From Paludibacteraceae bacterium (GTDB taxonomy: Bacteria > Bacteroidota > Bacteroidia > Bacteroidales > Paludibacteraceae): a DNA stretch of 64,000 nt. Where the stretch lies: the NCBI GenBank assembly GCA_017412245.1, contig JAFPYI010000038.1, forward strand, positions 1 through 64,000, written 5' to 3'. The notes beneath the pieces were generated by a model. It did no database searches. It saw nothing but the letters and a program-made list of their open reading frames with translations, and was not told the origin of the DNA. Position 1 is the first letter of the stretch, and each line of letters opens with the position of its first letter. A program made the translations under genes and the position numbers. This document shows positions 50,693-59,999 of the stretch, piece after piece.

Positions 50693-52296
50693 GAAACAGT
50701 GTTTTAGTTATGATGCTATGCCTGCTGACGGCTTGCACAGCAAAAGTACCATCAACTCATGTATGGTTGACCTCTGAGACCGGAGAAAAATGCTCGGAAC
50801 AAAAGGCTGTCGTTTTCCATAAAGGAACAGCGAGTGATGCTGTGGTCATTAATCTTGACGAGAAACGTCAGACTATAGATGGTTTCGGTGGTTCACTCAC
50901 AGAGAGTTCGGCGTTTGTGTTAGCATGCCTTAGCTCGGAACAAAGACAATCTATTTTAGAGGAATTATACGGAGAGAATGGTGCTAATTTTACGGTTAGT
51001 CGTACACAAATCGGAGCCTCCGATTTTTCTGTAGAGGGCAAATACTCATTGGCAGAAAAAGATGATGATGTAGCGCTCGAATCGTTCTCTCTGGATAGAG
51101 ATAAAGAAGGTTTTTCGAAAGCCAAATATCCGCAAGTGAAGGATGAAAATTATGATTTGTATCATTTGATGAAGGATGTTTGGAATATCAAGCAAAATCA
51201 AGATGATAAGGCTTATCGTATCATGGCGAATACTTGGACTGCACCGGCTTGGATGAAAGAAAACAAGAAATATTACGAGCGTGAGAATGGTTTTCATCGT
51301 GGCGGTGCTTTGCTACCCAAATACTATCAGACATACGCTGATTATTTGGCAAAATATGTTGAGGCTTGGCGTGAAGAAGGCATCAATATATGGGCTGTTA
51401 CGCCTGTCAATGAACCGATGGGCAATGATGGAGGTTGGGAGAGCATGGATTTCTGGCCGGCAGTAGAAGCACAGTTTATCGGTCAATATCTCGGTCCTAC
51501 TTTTGCCAAACGCGGTTTAGGCGACGTGGCTATTTATGGTTTTGACCAGAATATCTTTGAGATGGAACCTTATACGGATGCTATTTACGCCGATGAGGCA
51601 GCAAAAAATTATACAACCGGAATGGCTGTGCATTGGTATGGCAGCACGATAGACTGTTTCCCGGAAGTGCTTGATCGCGTGCATGAGACTTATCCAGACA
51701 AGACTATTTTCCATTCCGAAGGATGTATTGATAATCTCGGTTGTGATCCATGGGAAGGTGTTACAGAACCCATAGGATTCAAAGAGTCCGGTTGGTTTAA
51801 TAACGATGCTTTTTGGTGGGATACTATTGCTACTGATTGGGCGTATTCCACTCAATGGGCCGGAGAAACACATCCTAAATATGTAGCAACTCATCGCTAT
51901 GCGCGTTATATTATCAATGGCATGAATCATTGGTTAACCGGTTTCTGCGATTGGAATATTGTGTTAGATTCTATCGGCGGTCCTAATCATGTCAATAATT
52001 TTGCTGCAGCTCCTGTGATGGTGGATTACAAAAATGATATCATCTATTATACACCTTATTACTATGTTCTCAAACAATTCTCTCGCTCCATGCGTCCGGG
52101 AGACAGAATTTTGGGTGTCGTTCCATCGCAGTTAGAAAATTTATATATTTGTGCTGCAGAGAAACAGGATGGTTCCATTGCAATCAACATCCTTAATACC
52201 GGAGAAGCCGTTACTTTCCCACTGCAGATAGGCGAATATATAGCAAAAATCGATATGCCGTCTAATGCTGTCGAAACCATTATCGTGAAATTATGA
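50689..52296 (+). CDS. GH30 glucanase, probable endo- or exo-beta-1,6-glucanase, lipoprotein
   Basis: The lipoprotein (lipobox LLTAC, Cys16) has the GH30 layout: TIDGFGGSLTESSAFVL, SRTQIGASDFSVEGKYSL, RIMANTWTAPAWMKEN, then WAVTPVNEPMG with the acid/base Glu near residue 242 and TIFHSEGCID with the nucleophile Glu near residue 344, then a small beta domain (VKQFSRSMRPGDRILGV and following). GH30 subfamily 3 enzymes cut beta-1,6-glucan, as in side chains of yeast glucan and laminarin, and sit in loci of this type; beta-glucosidase or glucocerebrosidase activities are alternatives. Its ATG overlaps the stop of the phosphorylase (ATGA), so translation is coupled. Confidence 0.9.
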   Translation: MRNSVLVMMLCLLTACTAKVPSTHVWLTSETGEKCSEQKAVVFHKGTASDAVVINLDEKRQTIDGFGGSLTESSAFVLACLSSEQRQSILEELYGENGANFTVSRTQIGASDFSVEGKYSLAEKDDDVALESFSLDRDKEGFSKAKYPQVKDENYDLYHLMKDVWNIKQNQDDKAYRIMANTWTAPAWMKENKKYYERENGFHRGGALLPKYYQTYADYLAKYVEAWREEGINIWAVTPVNEPMGNDGGWESMDFWPAVEAQFIGQYLGPTFAKRGLGDVAIYGFDQNIFEMEPYTDAIYADEAAKNYTTGMAVHWYGSTIDCFPEVLDRVHETYPDKTIFHSEGCIDNLGCDPWEGVTEPIGFKESGWFNNDAFWWDTIATDWAYSTQWAGETHPKYVATHRYARYIINGMNHWLTGFCDWNIVLDSIGGPNHVNNFAAAPVMVDYKNDIIYYTPYYYVLKQFSRSMRPGDRILGVVPSQLENLYICAAEKQDGSIAINILNTGEAVTFPLQIGEYIAKIDMPSNAVETIIVKL

Positions 52297-55200
52297 TAAA
52301 AAAAGCCTTTTGTCTTCTGTCTTTGAGCATCGCTTTTTTGTGTCTTAATGCTCAACAGTCTGTCAAATTAGGAGCAGGTTCGTATGCTTCCTATGCGCCT
52401 CTTTCTGAGAGTCGATCGTCTATTCATGGCGGAAGCCAAGCCTATCAAACAGAGCACCGCAGACTTTATTTGCCGGACTCTCTGTTAGCCAAATTAGGAG
52501 CACCCAATGCGACAAAAGAAGGCACACTGGCATTGCCTACAAATGATTGGTGGACTTATGCTTTAGTCAATCAATGGACAGGTAAATTATGGTTTTATCC
52601 GGGATGGGCAGAAGGTAAAAACGGCAAAGTGGAAATTGGTTTTCCGTCCTATTGGGAACCCACAGGATGTGAAGTAAAATGGGATACTCCATTGTCGATT
52701 TCTTTTACTAACACACAGACCGGTCAAAAAGCGGCATTCAAAGAGACCTTGGTTGACGCTTGGTCTGATTTTATGATGTCTTTTATCATGCAGGACGGAA
52801 ACGCATGGGTGCGTGTGACGGTAATGCATGGTTCTCCATTGGTATGGGTTGAGGCAGAAGGAATAGAGATGTCTGTCACTAATCCCAATGTCGGAAGATA
52901 CACGGTTTTACAAAGGAGTGTTGCCGGCAAAAATCTATTGACAGTAGGATTATTGACGAATGGTTTATCCGCGCAAACGGTAGAACAATATGCATGGCGA
53001 ATCCCGAGAAAAACGGAAGTGGACTATTCCGTTCATTTAGACAAATCCTATCTGGCAACTTATTTCCGCATATACACACAAGATGTCTCTACAACAACCG
53101 GTACAATCAGCAAAACACCGTGCTTGATGGGTTTTCTTCCACACCATTATTTCAGCACGGAAGATGGTATCAATCCGAATTTGCAAGTGGACGAAACGCC
53201 GTTCATGAAAGCAGGCGGAGAGAATGTGCAATATGTGAGTCCGCGAGGAACAATGCGTTTGGCACAAGGAAATGATTTCTGCTTCAATTATCCTGTGAAT
53301 GGAATCTTACCTTTCTTCCCTGCTCCGATAGAATGGAAGGACGGATTTTCGGAGGCAAAGATGCGCACGCTGGCTTCGGATTATGCGCTCTGGGGTACCT
53401 TTGGTGCAGATACCTATTGGGGAGGAAAAGGACTGACGCAAATGATGCATTATATGACTTTTGCGCTTCAGATGGGTGATGAAGCAACCTATAAGTTGGC
53501 CAAAAGTCGATTGAGAGCCTCTTTGGAGAATTGGTACACTTATACCGCAGGAGAGCAGAATATGTATTTTGCTCGCTATCCTCGCTGGGGCGCAATGGTA
53601 GGATTCGATCCTTCGTATGATTCTGATACCTTTAACGATCATCATTTTCATTACGGTTATTTTGTCTATGCTTCAGCAGTGCTGTGTATGTTAGATGAAA
53701 ATTTCCGTGAAAAATACGGTGCTATGGTGCGTGAAGTGGCGATGGATTATGCAAACTGGTTGCGTGATAATCCTCGTAATCCTTTATTCCGTACTTTTGA
53801 TCCTTATTGCGGACACTCTTTTGCAGGTGGAATGGGAAATGAAGGAAACGGCAACGGACAAGAGTCTTCGAGTGAGGCTATGCAGTCATGGGGCGGAATA
53901 TGGATGCTTGGTGCAGCGTTGGGTGACAAACAAATGATGGATGCAGGTATTTTCGGTTATACTGTTGAAGCCAAAGCAACTGCGGAATATTGGTTTGACC
54001 GTCATCGCCGTAATATTGATTACACCAAATATACACATCCTTATTGCTGCAATTTGACGATGCAAGGTGTGGGATGGTGGACTTGGTTTTCCGGAGATCC
54101 GGTGTGGATGCATTCTATTCAATGGTTGCCTACTTCACCTATTTTGACTAATTATTTCTCCATAGATTTGAATTTCACGCGTTGGGATTACACGCAGATG
54201 TATGCCGGTAAAGAGATTGGCAATTATGAGGCTGCTACAAATGGTCTTGGAGATGAATCCGGATTAGGCAATGTATGCTTGTCATACTTGGCTCTTTTTG
54301 ATGCTGATTCGGCAGCTCACGTGTGGGATAAGATGGATGCAATGGGAAAAGCGTTAGCACGTAATACGGATACAGGAGGTATCACATATTGGTTGGCGCA
54401 TAGCCATCGTTCGTTAGGAGAAAAACGATTTGACATCTTGTCCGATTGGCCTTTAGCATGCGCTTATACCGATACATTGACAGGGATAACAACCTATGCC
54501 ATTTATAATACAAAAAATACGGCTACAACCGTTCATTTCTTTGGTGCTAAAGATACAACCTTTACGGCTCCGGCTTCTGCTTTGACGCTTTATACAGATG
54601 CTAATCAATCGAAAACCATTTCTGCTCCGGCAGATGAGGAAGAGACCTATACTCCGGATGAAATGGCTTGGAATCTACCTTATCCTAATTTAGCGCTTCA
54701 CAAACCGGTGACCGCTTCTTCATTTGAGAATGTAGGATGTGTAGCTGTCAACTTAACGGACGGAGACATCAAGACTCGTTGGGGATCAACACATCACGAT
54801 GGTGAATACGCGATTGTCGATTTAGGTCAGCAATGCTATATCAATCATTTGATTCTTCGTTGGGAAACGGCGTATGCCTCCAGATACGAGATAGCTTTGT
54901 CTGATGACAATATATCATGGCATACAGTTACATTCACTTCCGGCGGTGGAGTAGAAGAAGTGGCTTTGGCTAAAGCATATTCAGCAATTAACCAATTATC
55001 ACGTGGTCGTTACATACGTATCACGGGGTTAGAACGTGCTACAACATATGGCACTTCTTTATATGAGTTAGAGGCTTATGGACGACCCTTGCACGGAACG
55101 GCAGGAGAATTATTTGCAATTGCCATTTCTGCTTCGGATACCGTGGTGCAGCAAGGACAAACCACTCTCCTTTCTGCACAGGGATATGATGCTTTGGGAA

Positions 55201-56126
55201 ATCCGGTTGAGGCAACCTATGAGTATGCTATAAGAACAGGAATAGGTCAATTGCAGGGTTCTACATTGCTTTGTAATACTTATGGCGAGGTAGAAGTAAT
55301 GGCAAGTAGCGGTGATAAATCAGCTGCTTTGACGATTATCGTGCTGGAAACAGAAGTGGCCATAGAAGCACAAGCACAACCATCAGAATTGACGCTTCCA
55401 TTAGGCGAGGAGATCGAATTTATCACGACGATAGTAGACCAATATGGCGGTGCAATAGATACGTGTTTATACACCTTCCGTGCTACGCAGTTAGGAGACA
55501 CTTCTATCATTTTGGATTGCTTGGAGATGAGTGATACAGCGCTCTTACACATTGTCTCTTATGGAGATTTGAACTTGGCATTAGGAAAAGATGCTGAGGC
55601 TTCCAGTGCAGAAAATGATGGAATGTCTGCAAGTAAAGTGACGGACGGAGATCAGAAAACCCGTTGGTCGAGCCAATTTAATGATAATGAGTGGGTCGCT
55701 ATTGATTTAGGCGATTGCTATTTATTGACTACCGTAAAACTATATTGGGAGAATGCTTATGCCACATCATATGATGTGGAGATTAGCGATAACGGAATAA
55801 ATTATACTACGGCAAAGGCCATTACAGGAGCTCAAGGCGGTGTACAAACGATAGATATTCGAGATGCTAATCAAAATGCGGTTTCTGCACGCTATGTGCG
55901 GATATTCTGCAAGACAAGAAATACCGGTTATGGATCTTCGTTGTATGAAGTAGAGGTTTACGGAGAATCAAAATGCGAGCAGACACCTACAGCGATTGAA
56001 ACCACTATCTTGAAAGATTCTCAAGATGAAAATTCATATAAGTTTATTAGAAACGGCAAACTCTATATTCGTCATTCTTCAGGCGCAATATATGACGCAA
56101 CAGGCAAACAAATAAATACCAAATGA
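52293..56126 (+). CDS. GH81 endo-beta-1,3-glucanase with two F5/8-type C domains, Big-like domain and short tail
   Basis: The 1277-residue protein has a signal peptide (KKAFCLLSLSIAFLCLNAQ). GH81 marks: LPTNDWWTYALVNQW, NDHHFHYGYF (about residues 448-456), CGHSFAGGMGNEGNGNGQESSSEA (about 505-528, with the catalytic Glu pair near 523 and 527) and WFSGDPVWMHSIQWLP. Discoidin-type domains follow at about 796-932 and 1092-1227 (both with TRW and YE(L/V)E(A/V)YG ends), with an Ig-like domain between. The tail FIRNGKLYIRHSSGAIYDATGKQINTK matches the locus' short tails. GH81 enzymes degrade curdlan, laminarin and yeast wall glucan. Its ATG overlaps the GH30 stop by four bases. Confidence 0.9.
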   Translation: MIKKAFCLLSLSIAFLCLNAQQSVKLGAGSYASYAPLSESRSSIHGGSQAYQTEHRRLYLPDSLLAKLGAPNATKEGTLALPTNDWWTYALVNQWTGKLWFYPGWAEGKNGKVEIGFPSYWEPTGCEVKWDTPLSISFTNTQTGQKAAFKETLVDAWSDFMMSFIMQDGNAWVRVTVMHGSPLVWVEAEGIEMSVTNPNVGRYTVLQRSVAGKNLLTVGLLTNGLSAQTVEQYAWRIPRKTEVDYSVHLDKSYLATYFRIYTQDVSTTTGTISKTPCLMGFLPHHYFSTEDGINPNLQVDETPFMKAGGENVQYVSPRGTMRLAQGNDFCFNYPVNGILPFFPAPIEWKDGFSEAKMRTLASDYALWGTFGADTYWGGKGLTQMMHYMTFALQMGDEATYKLAKSRLRASLENWYTYTAGEQNMYFARYPRWGAMVGFDPSYDSDTFNDHHFHYGYFVYASAVLCMLDENFREKYGAMVREVAMDYANWLRDNPRNPLFRTFDPYCGHSFAGGMGNEGNGNGQESSSEAMQSWGGIWMLGAALGDKQMMDAGIFGYTVEAKATAEYWFDRHRRNIDYTKYTHPYCCNLTMQGVGWWTWFSGDPVWMHSIQWLPTSPILTNYFSIDLNFTRWDYTQMYAGKEIGNYEAATNGLGDESGLGNVCLSYLALFDADSAAHVWDKMDAMGKALARNTDTGGITYWLAHSHRSLGEKRFDILSDWPLACAYTDTLTGITTYAIYNTKNTATTVHFFGAKDTTFTAPASALTLYTDANQSKTISAPADEEETYTPDEMAWNLPYPNLALHKPVTASSFENVGCVAVNLTDGDIKTRWGSTHHDGEYAIVDLGQQCYINHLILRWETAYASRYEIALSDDNISWHTVTFTSGGGVEEVALAKAYSAINQLSRGRYIRITGLERATTYGTSLYELEAYGRPLHGTAGELFAIAISASDTVVQQGQTTLLSAQGYDALGNPVEATYEYAIRTGIGQLQGSTLLCNTYGEVEVMASSGDKSAALTIIVLETEVAIEAQAQPSELTLPLGEEIEFITTIVDQYGGAIDTCLYTFRATQLGDTSIILDCLEMSDTALLHIVSYGDLNLALGKDAEASSAENDGMSASKVTDGDQKTRWSSQFNDNEWVAIDLGDCYLLTTVKLYWENAYATSYDVEISDNGINYTTAKAITGAQGGVQTIDIRDANQNAVSARYVRIFCKTRNTGYGSSLYEVEVYGESKCEQTPTAIETTILKDSQDENSYKFIRNGKLYIRHSSGAIYDATGKQINTK

Positions 56127-58357
56127 AACATAGAATAGCGATTAGTACTCTAATGGTGGGTGTGTTATTTTTAGCATGCACGCCTAAAAATCCGGAGGAA
56201 GAGAAAATTGAAAATCTTCTCTCCCAAATGACCATTGAGGAGAAGATAGGACAGATGAATCAGTTAGATCCATCGTGGGATGCTGAGCCGAAAGAACAAT
56301 TGATTAAAGAAGGCAAAGTAGGCTCGATTTTCAATGTCGTTGGTGCGAAAGAGATTAATCGCCTGCAACGCATGGCGGTAGAAGAATCTCGTTTGGGAAT
56401 ACCTTTATTAGTGGCAAGAGATGTTATTCACGGCTACGAAACCATTTATCCTATTCCGTTAGGACAAGGAGCAACATGGAATACCGCTTTAGTGGAGCGA
56501 GCAGCACAACTTACCGCCCAAGAAGCGACTTCTTTTGGCATACATTGGGCATTTTCACCAATGGTAGATGTGGCACATGATCCTCGTTGGGGACGTGTAG
56601 CAGAAGGTTATGGTGAAGATTCTTATTTGACTTCTCGAATGGGAGCAGCTGTTGTAAGAGGATACCAAAGTGAGGGAATGGCTGCATGCGTGAAACATTT
56701 TGCAGGTTATTCGGTTTCGGAAGGCGGGCGTGATTATAACACCACATGGATTCCTGAAGTCCAATTGCGTGACATCTATTTGCCTCCTTTCAAAGCAGCA
56801 TTGGATGCAGGTGCAATGTCTATTATGTGTTCGTTTAATGATATGAACGGACTTCCTTCTTCGGCTAACCATCATTTGAATGTTGATCTTTTACGCACCG
56901 AATGGCATTCGGATGCATTGTTGGTCAGCGACTGGGGCAGTGGTTCTGATCTTGTACCACACGGTTTGGCAGCGAATAAAAAAGATGCGGCTCTTCGTTG
57001 TATCAATGCCCGGATGGAGATGGATATGCAAGGAAATATCTATACAGATTATCTGAAGGAATTATTAGACGAAGGGAAAATAAAGGAAAGCCAGATTGAC
57101 GAGTGCGTGCGTTCTATCCTGAGAATGAAATTCCGGTTAGGACTGTTTGAAAATCCTTATGTTGACGAAGAGAATCCAAAGAAATATACTCCGGAAGAAA
57201 TAGCCATCGTTGACCAAGCGGTAGAAGAGAGTGCTATCTTGCTGAAGAACGACGGAGTTTTGCCATTAACCTTAGATAAAAAGCAGCAAACGATATTAGT
57301 TTGTGGTCCTATGGCAGACCAAAAAAAAGAACAATTAGGGACATGGGTGTTTGACGGGAAACCGGAATACTCTGTAACTCCGTTAATGGCGTTTAATGAA
57401 CTTGCACAAAGCGGGAATTTCAAAGTTCTTTATGAACCGGGATTATCGTTCAGTAGAGATAAGAATTCCAAAGGAATCAATAAGGCTGTTACACAGGCAA
57501 AAAAGGCTGATGTCATCTTGTATTTCTGTGGTGAGGAAGCTATTTTGTCAGGCGAAGCACGTTGTCGTGCAAATCTGAATTTGCCGGGTGCTCAATGTGA
57601 GATGATGGATGCTTTAGTTGCTACAGGAAAACCGGTAGTGATGATAGTTATGGCAGGTCGTCCATTGACTATTGGTGCGCAGGCAGAAAAAGCAGCAGCT
57701 GTATTGTATGCTTTCCACGGAGGAACAAGAGCAGGAGTAGGATTGGCAAATCTGATAACGGGAAAAGCTGTTCCATCCGGAAAAACACCAATCACTTTTC
57801 CTAAGATGGTTGGACAAGTGCCGTTGTATTACAATAGACATAATACAGGTCGGCCTTCATATGCTCCGCCGATGTTAATTGATTCGATACCTATCGGTTG
57901 TCCGCAATTCAGTATAGGTCAATCATCTTATTGGCTCGAAACGCCTACAGAACCATTGTATCCGTTCGGTTTTGGACTCAGTTACACTACTTTTGAATAT
58001 GGAGAACCGCAAATCAGTCAAACGGAGTTAGCGGATAGTATTATCGTTTCTTGTGAAATAACAAATACAGGTTCCAAAGATGCCTTTGAAGTTGCACAAT
58101 TATATACGCATCAGTTGTATGGAGATTTAGTGCGTCCGATTTGCGAACTGAAAGGATTCCAGAAGATCTTCATTCCGGCAGGCGAGAAAAAAGAAGTGCA
58201 GTTTACATTGCATAAATCCGATTTGGGTTATTGGCACGAACAAAAACATAATTGTGAAAGTCGTGTTTGGTTCGCTACAGATCCTGTTGATTTCGAATTA
58301 TGGGTATCTCCGGATAGTCGAAGGTTGACAAAACCTATTGCATTCAAAGTAAAATAA
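56123..58357 (+). CDS. GH3 beta-glucosidase, lipoprotein
   Basis: The 744-residue lipoprotein (lipobox LFLAC, Cys19) is a typical BglX-type GH3: IEEKIGQMNQLDPSW, HGYETIYPIPLGQGATWN, FSPMVDVAHDPRWGRVAEGYGEDSYL, CVKHFAGYSVSEGGRDYNTTW, and the nucleophile in LLVSDWGSGSD (Asp270). The second domain follows (ILLKNDGVLPL, CGEEAILSGEARCRANLNLPGAQ) and then the fibronectin-like C-terminal domain (YPFGFGLSYTTFEYG, FELWVSPDSRRL). It should remove glucose from oligosaccharides in the periplasm. It is the last gene of the locus, coupled to GH81 by a four-base overlap, and followed by a terminator. Confidence 0.93.
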   Translation: MKHRIAISTLMVGVLFLACTPKNPEEEKIENLLSQMTIEEKIGQMNQLDPSWDAEPKEQLIKEGKVGSIFNVVGAKEINRLQRMAVEESRLGIPLLVARDVIHGYETIYPIPLGQGATWNTALVERAAQLTAQEATSFGIHWAFSPMVDVAHDPRWGRVAEGYGEDSYLTSRMGAAVVRGYQSEGMAACVKHFAGYSVSEGGRDYNTTWIPEVQLRDIYLPPFKAALDAGAMSIMCSFNDMNGLPSSANHHLNVDLLRTEWHSDALLVSDWGSGSDLVPHGLAANKKDAALRCINARMEMDMQGNIYTDYLKELLDEGKIKESQIDECVRSILRMKFRLGLFENPYVDEENPKKYTPEEIAIVDQAVEESAILLKNDGVLPLTLDKKQQTILVCGPMADQKKEQLGTWVFDGKPEYSVTPLMAFNELAQSGNFKVLYEPGLSFSRDKNSKGINKAVTQAKKADVILYFCGEEAILSGEARCRANLNLPGAQCEMMDALVATGKPVVMIVMAGRPLTIGAQAEKAAAVLYAFHGGTRAGVGLANLITGKAVPSGKTPITFPKMVGQVPLYYNRHNTGRPSYAPPMLIDSIPIGCPQFSIGQSSYWLETPTEPLYPFGFGLSYTTFEYGEPQISQTELADSIIVSCEITNTGSKDAFEVAQLYTHQLYGDLVRPICELKGFQKIFIPAGEKKEVQFTLHKSDLGYWHEQKHNCESRVWFATDPVDFELWVSPDSRRLTKPIAFKVK

Positions 58358-58372
58358 AGAACTCATAAAACT

Positions 58373-58406
58373 AAAGAAGGTCCGAAAAACTCGGGCCTTC
58401 TTTTTT
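58373..58406 (+). terminator. Terminator of the glucan locus
   Basis: AAAGAAGGTCCGA pairs with (T)CGGGCCTTCTTT across a short A/C loop and runs into TTTTTT. Confidence 0.8.
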
Positions 58407-58450
58407 GTGCAATTAATAATAGAATTTATTCGTTGAAATCGGGCAAATTC

Positions 58451-59155
58451 TTATTTTTTGCAGTTTCCTTCGCAAGTAATGCATTTGTAGCACAGTCCTG
58501 CAAGAGCAGCACCTACTAACGGAGCAACGATGAATACCCACAATTGCGGAAGAGCAAGAGGGTTCTCGGAGAAAATAGCTTGCGAGATAGAGCGAGCAGG
58601 GTTAACAGAAGTGTTGGTCAAGGGAATGGAGATAAGATGGATAAGGGTCAATGTCAGACCGATTGCCAATCCACCGAAAGCACCATTATTATGCTTGCTG
58701 TCGGTAACACCAAGAATAACCATCAAGAAAACGAATGTCAGCACACACTCAATAGCCAAAGCTCCCCAAACATTGGTTTGCAGATAACCGGCTGCGCCTT
58801 CAAAGAATTTGCCATAACCGTTAGCAGCAAAAGTTCCGATTTCTACATTGGCTGATTTAGCAATGCCGAAGAGGATTGCAGCAGCAGCGATAGCACCGAG
58901 AATTTGTGCACACCAGTAAACGCACATTTCTTTCAGCGACATACGTCCGTTAACGAAAACACCAAGACTTACAGCCGGGTTCAGATGAGCACCGCTGATA
59001 TGACCAATGCCATAAGCAGCTGCAACAATGGTAAGACCAAAAGCAATGGCAACACCTAAGAAGCCGACATTTCCAAAAATTGCGGTACCGCAACCACCGA
59101 GTACCAATACTGCTGTTCCAAAGAATTCAGCAGCAAACTTGTTACAAAGTTTCAT
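58451..59155 (-). CDS. aqpZ: Aquaporin Z-like water/solute channel with Cys-rich C-terminus
   Basis: The 234-residue inner-membrane channel has six helices and both NPA boxes: SGAHLNPAVSLGVFV and NTSVNPARSISQAIF. The Phe/His/Cys/Arg selectivity of AqpZ cannot be confirmed here, but the Arg after the second NPA is present (NPARS). Length and order fit AqpZ rather than the longer GlpF. The last residues read LCYKCITCEGNCKK, four cysteines in twelve positions, which family members normally lack. It is the last gene of a minus-strand operon, overlapping the CPBP gene by 14 bases. Confidence 0.9.
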   Translation of the reverse strand: MKLCNKFAAEFFGTAVLVLGGCGTAIFGNVGFLGVAIAFGLTIVAAAYGIGHISGAHLNPAVSLGVFVNGRMSLKEMCVYWCAQILGAIAAAAILFGIAKSANVEIGTFAANGYGKFFEGAAGYLQTNVWGALAIECVLTFVFLMVILGVTDSKHNNGAFGGLAIGLTLTLIHLISIPLTNTSVNPARSISQAIFSENPLALPQLWVFIVAPLVGAALAGLCYKCITCEGNCKK

Positions 59156-59999
59156 ACTTTTTAGATTTTAATTGTTTATATAAAAGTCCTAAAAGGGCTG
59201 TTGTTGCGATTAAACTGATAAGTCCGAGCCACCACATATTTCCTGTTCCTATTGTGTCAGCCCAAGTCCGATTTCCTTCGATTTCATCGGAGAAATAATA
59301 CAAAAGAACCGCCAATCCGTTATTGGTAAAATGCATCACTATTGGTGCCCAAAGACTGCCGGTCCACAGGAAAACATATCCAAACATAGCACCCATCAGC
59401 ATACGTGGTACAAAACCGTAAAACTGCATATGAATGGCAGAGAAGATAATAGCACTCAACCAGATAGCCATATGGCGATTGCCTAATAATTGCTGCAATG
59501 TGCCACGGAAACTAAGTTCTTCTGCACAAGCAGGAAGCAGCGCCATCAGACACAGATTAATAAATAGCACTCCGATATTATCTGTCTGCAAAAACCTCTC
59601 GGTCAAACGCGCTGCATCTTCTTCGTATTTGCGGAATAATTGTTCGATGGAATCGAGACTTTCCGGCAATTCGATCTTACCGTTTAGTTCTGCTAAAAGA
59701 TTGATAGCCGGAATAGCACAAATCATGATAGCAATAGCGAGTAGCACAATTTGCCAAGATATTTTTTTATCCAATTGGAGCCATGTAAACGGTCTATGAT
59801 TCTTGTCCCAAATCCATGCGCCGAAAATAGCAGGCAGAAGAAATGTGCCAAGTGTCTGCAGGAATTGTAACCATTTGAGCGATTCGGTTGTTTGACTTCC
59901 GCCGAAACCGACCATCCATATTCCCATAGCAACGAGCGTCAGCGCTGCCATGAAACCAAGCCAAATAACTATGCGAACAAAGGTTTTATCCATTGGCAA
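59142..59999 (-). CDS. CPBP-family intramembrane glutamic endopeptidase
   Basis: The 285-residue protein has about eight membrane helices and the CPBP/Abi motif ACAEELSFRGTLQQLL, in which the Glu-Glu pair and the Arg are the active-site residues, with the later FSAIHMQFYGFVPRMLMGAMFGYVF (His motif) and PIVMHFTNN. Members cleave substrates within the membrane or have lost activity; the substrate here is unknown. It overlaps the sirtuin by 14 bases and aqpZ by 14 bases, so it is transcribed and probably translated with them. Confidence 0.88.
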   Translation of the reverse strand: MPMDKTFVRIVIWLGFMAALTLVAMGIWMVGFGGSQTTESLKWLQFLQTLGTFLLPAIFGAWIWDKNHRPFTWLQLDKKISWQIVLLAIAIMICAIPAINLLAELNGKIELPESLDSIEQLFRKYEEDAARLTERFLQTDNIGVLFINLCLMALLPACAEELSFRGTLQQLLGNRHMAIWLSAIIFSAIHMQFYGFVPRMLMGAMFGYVFLWTGSLWAPIVMHFTNNGLAVLLYYFSDEIEGNRTWADTIGTGNMWWLGLISLIATTALLGLLYKQLKSKKYETL

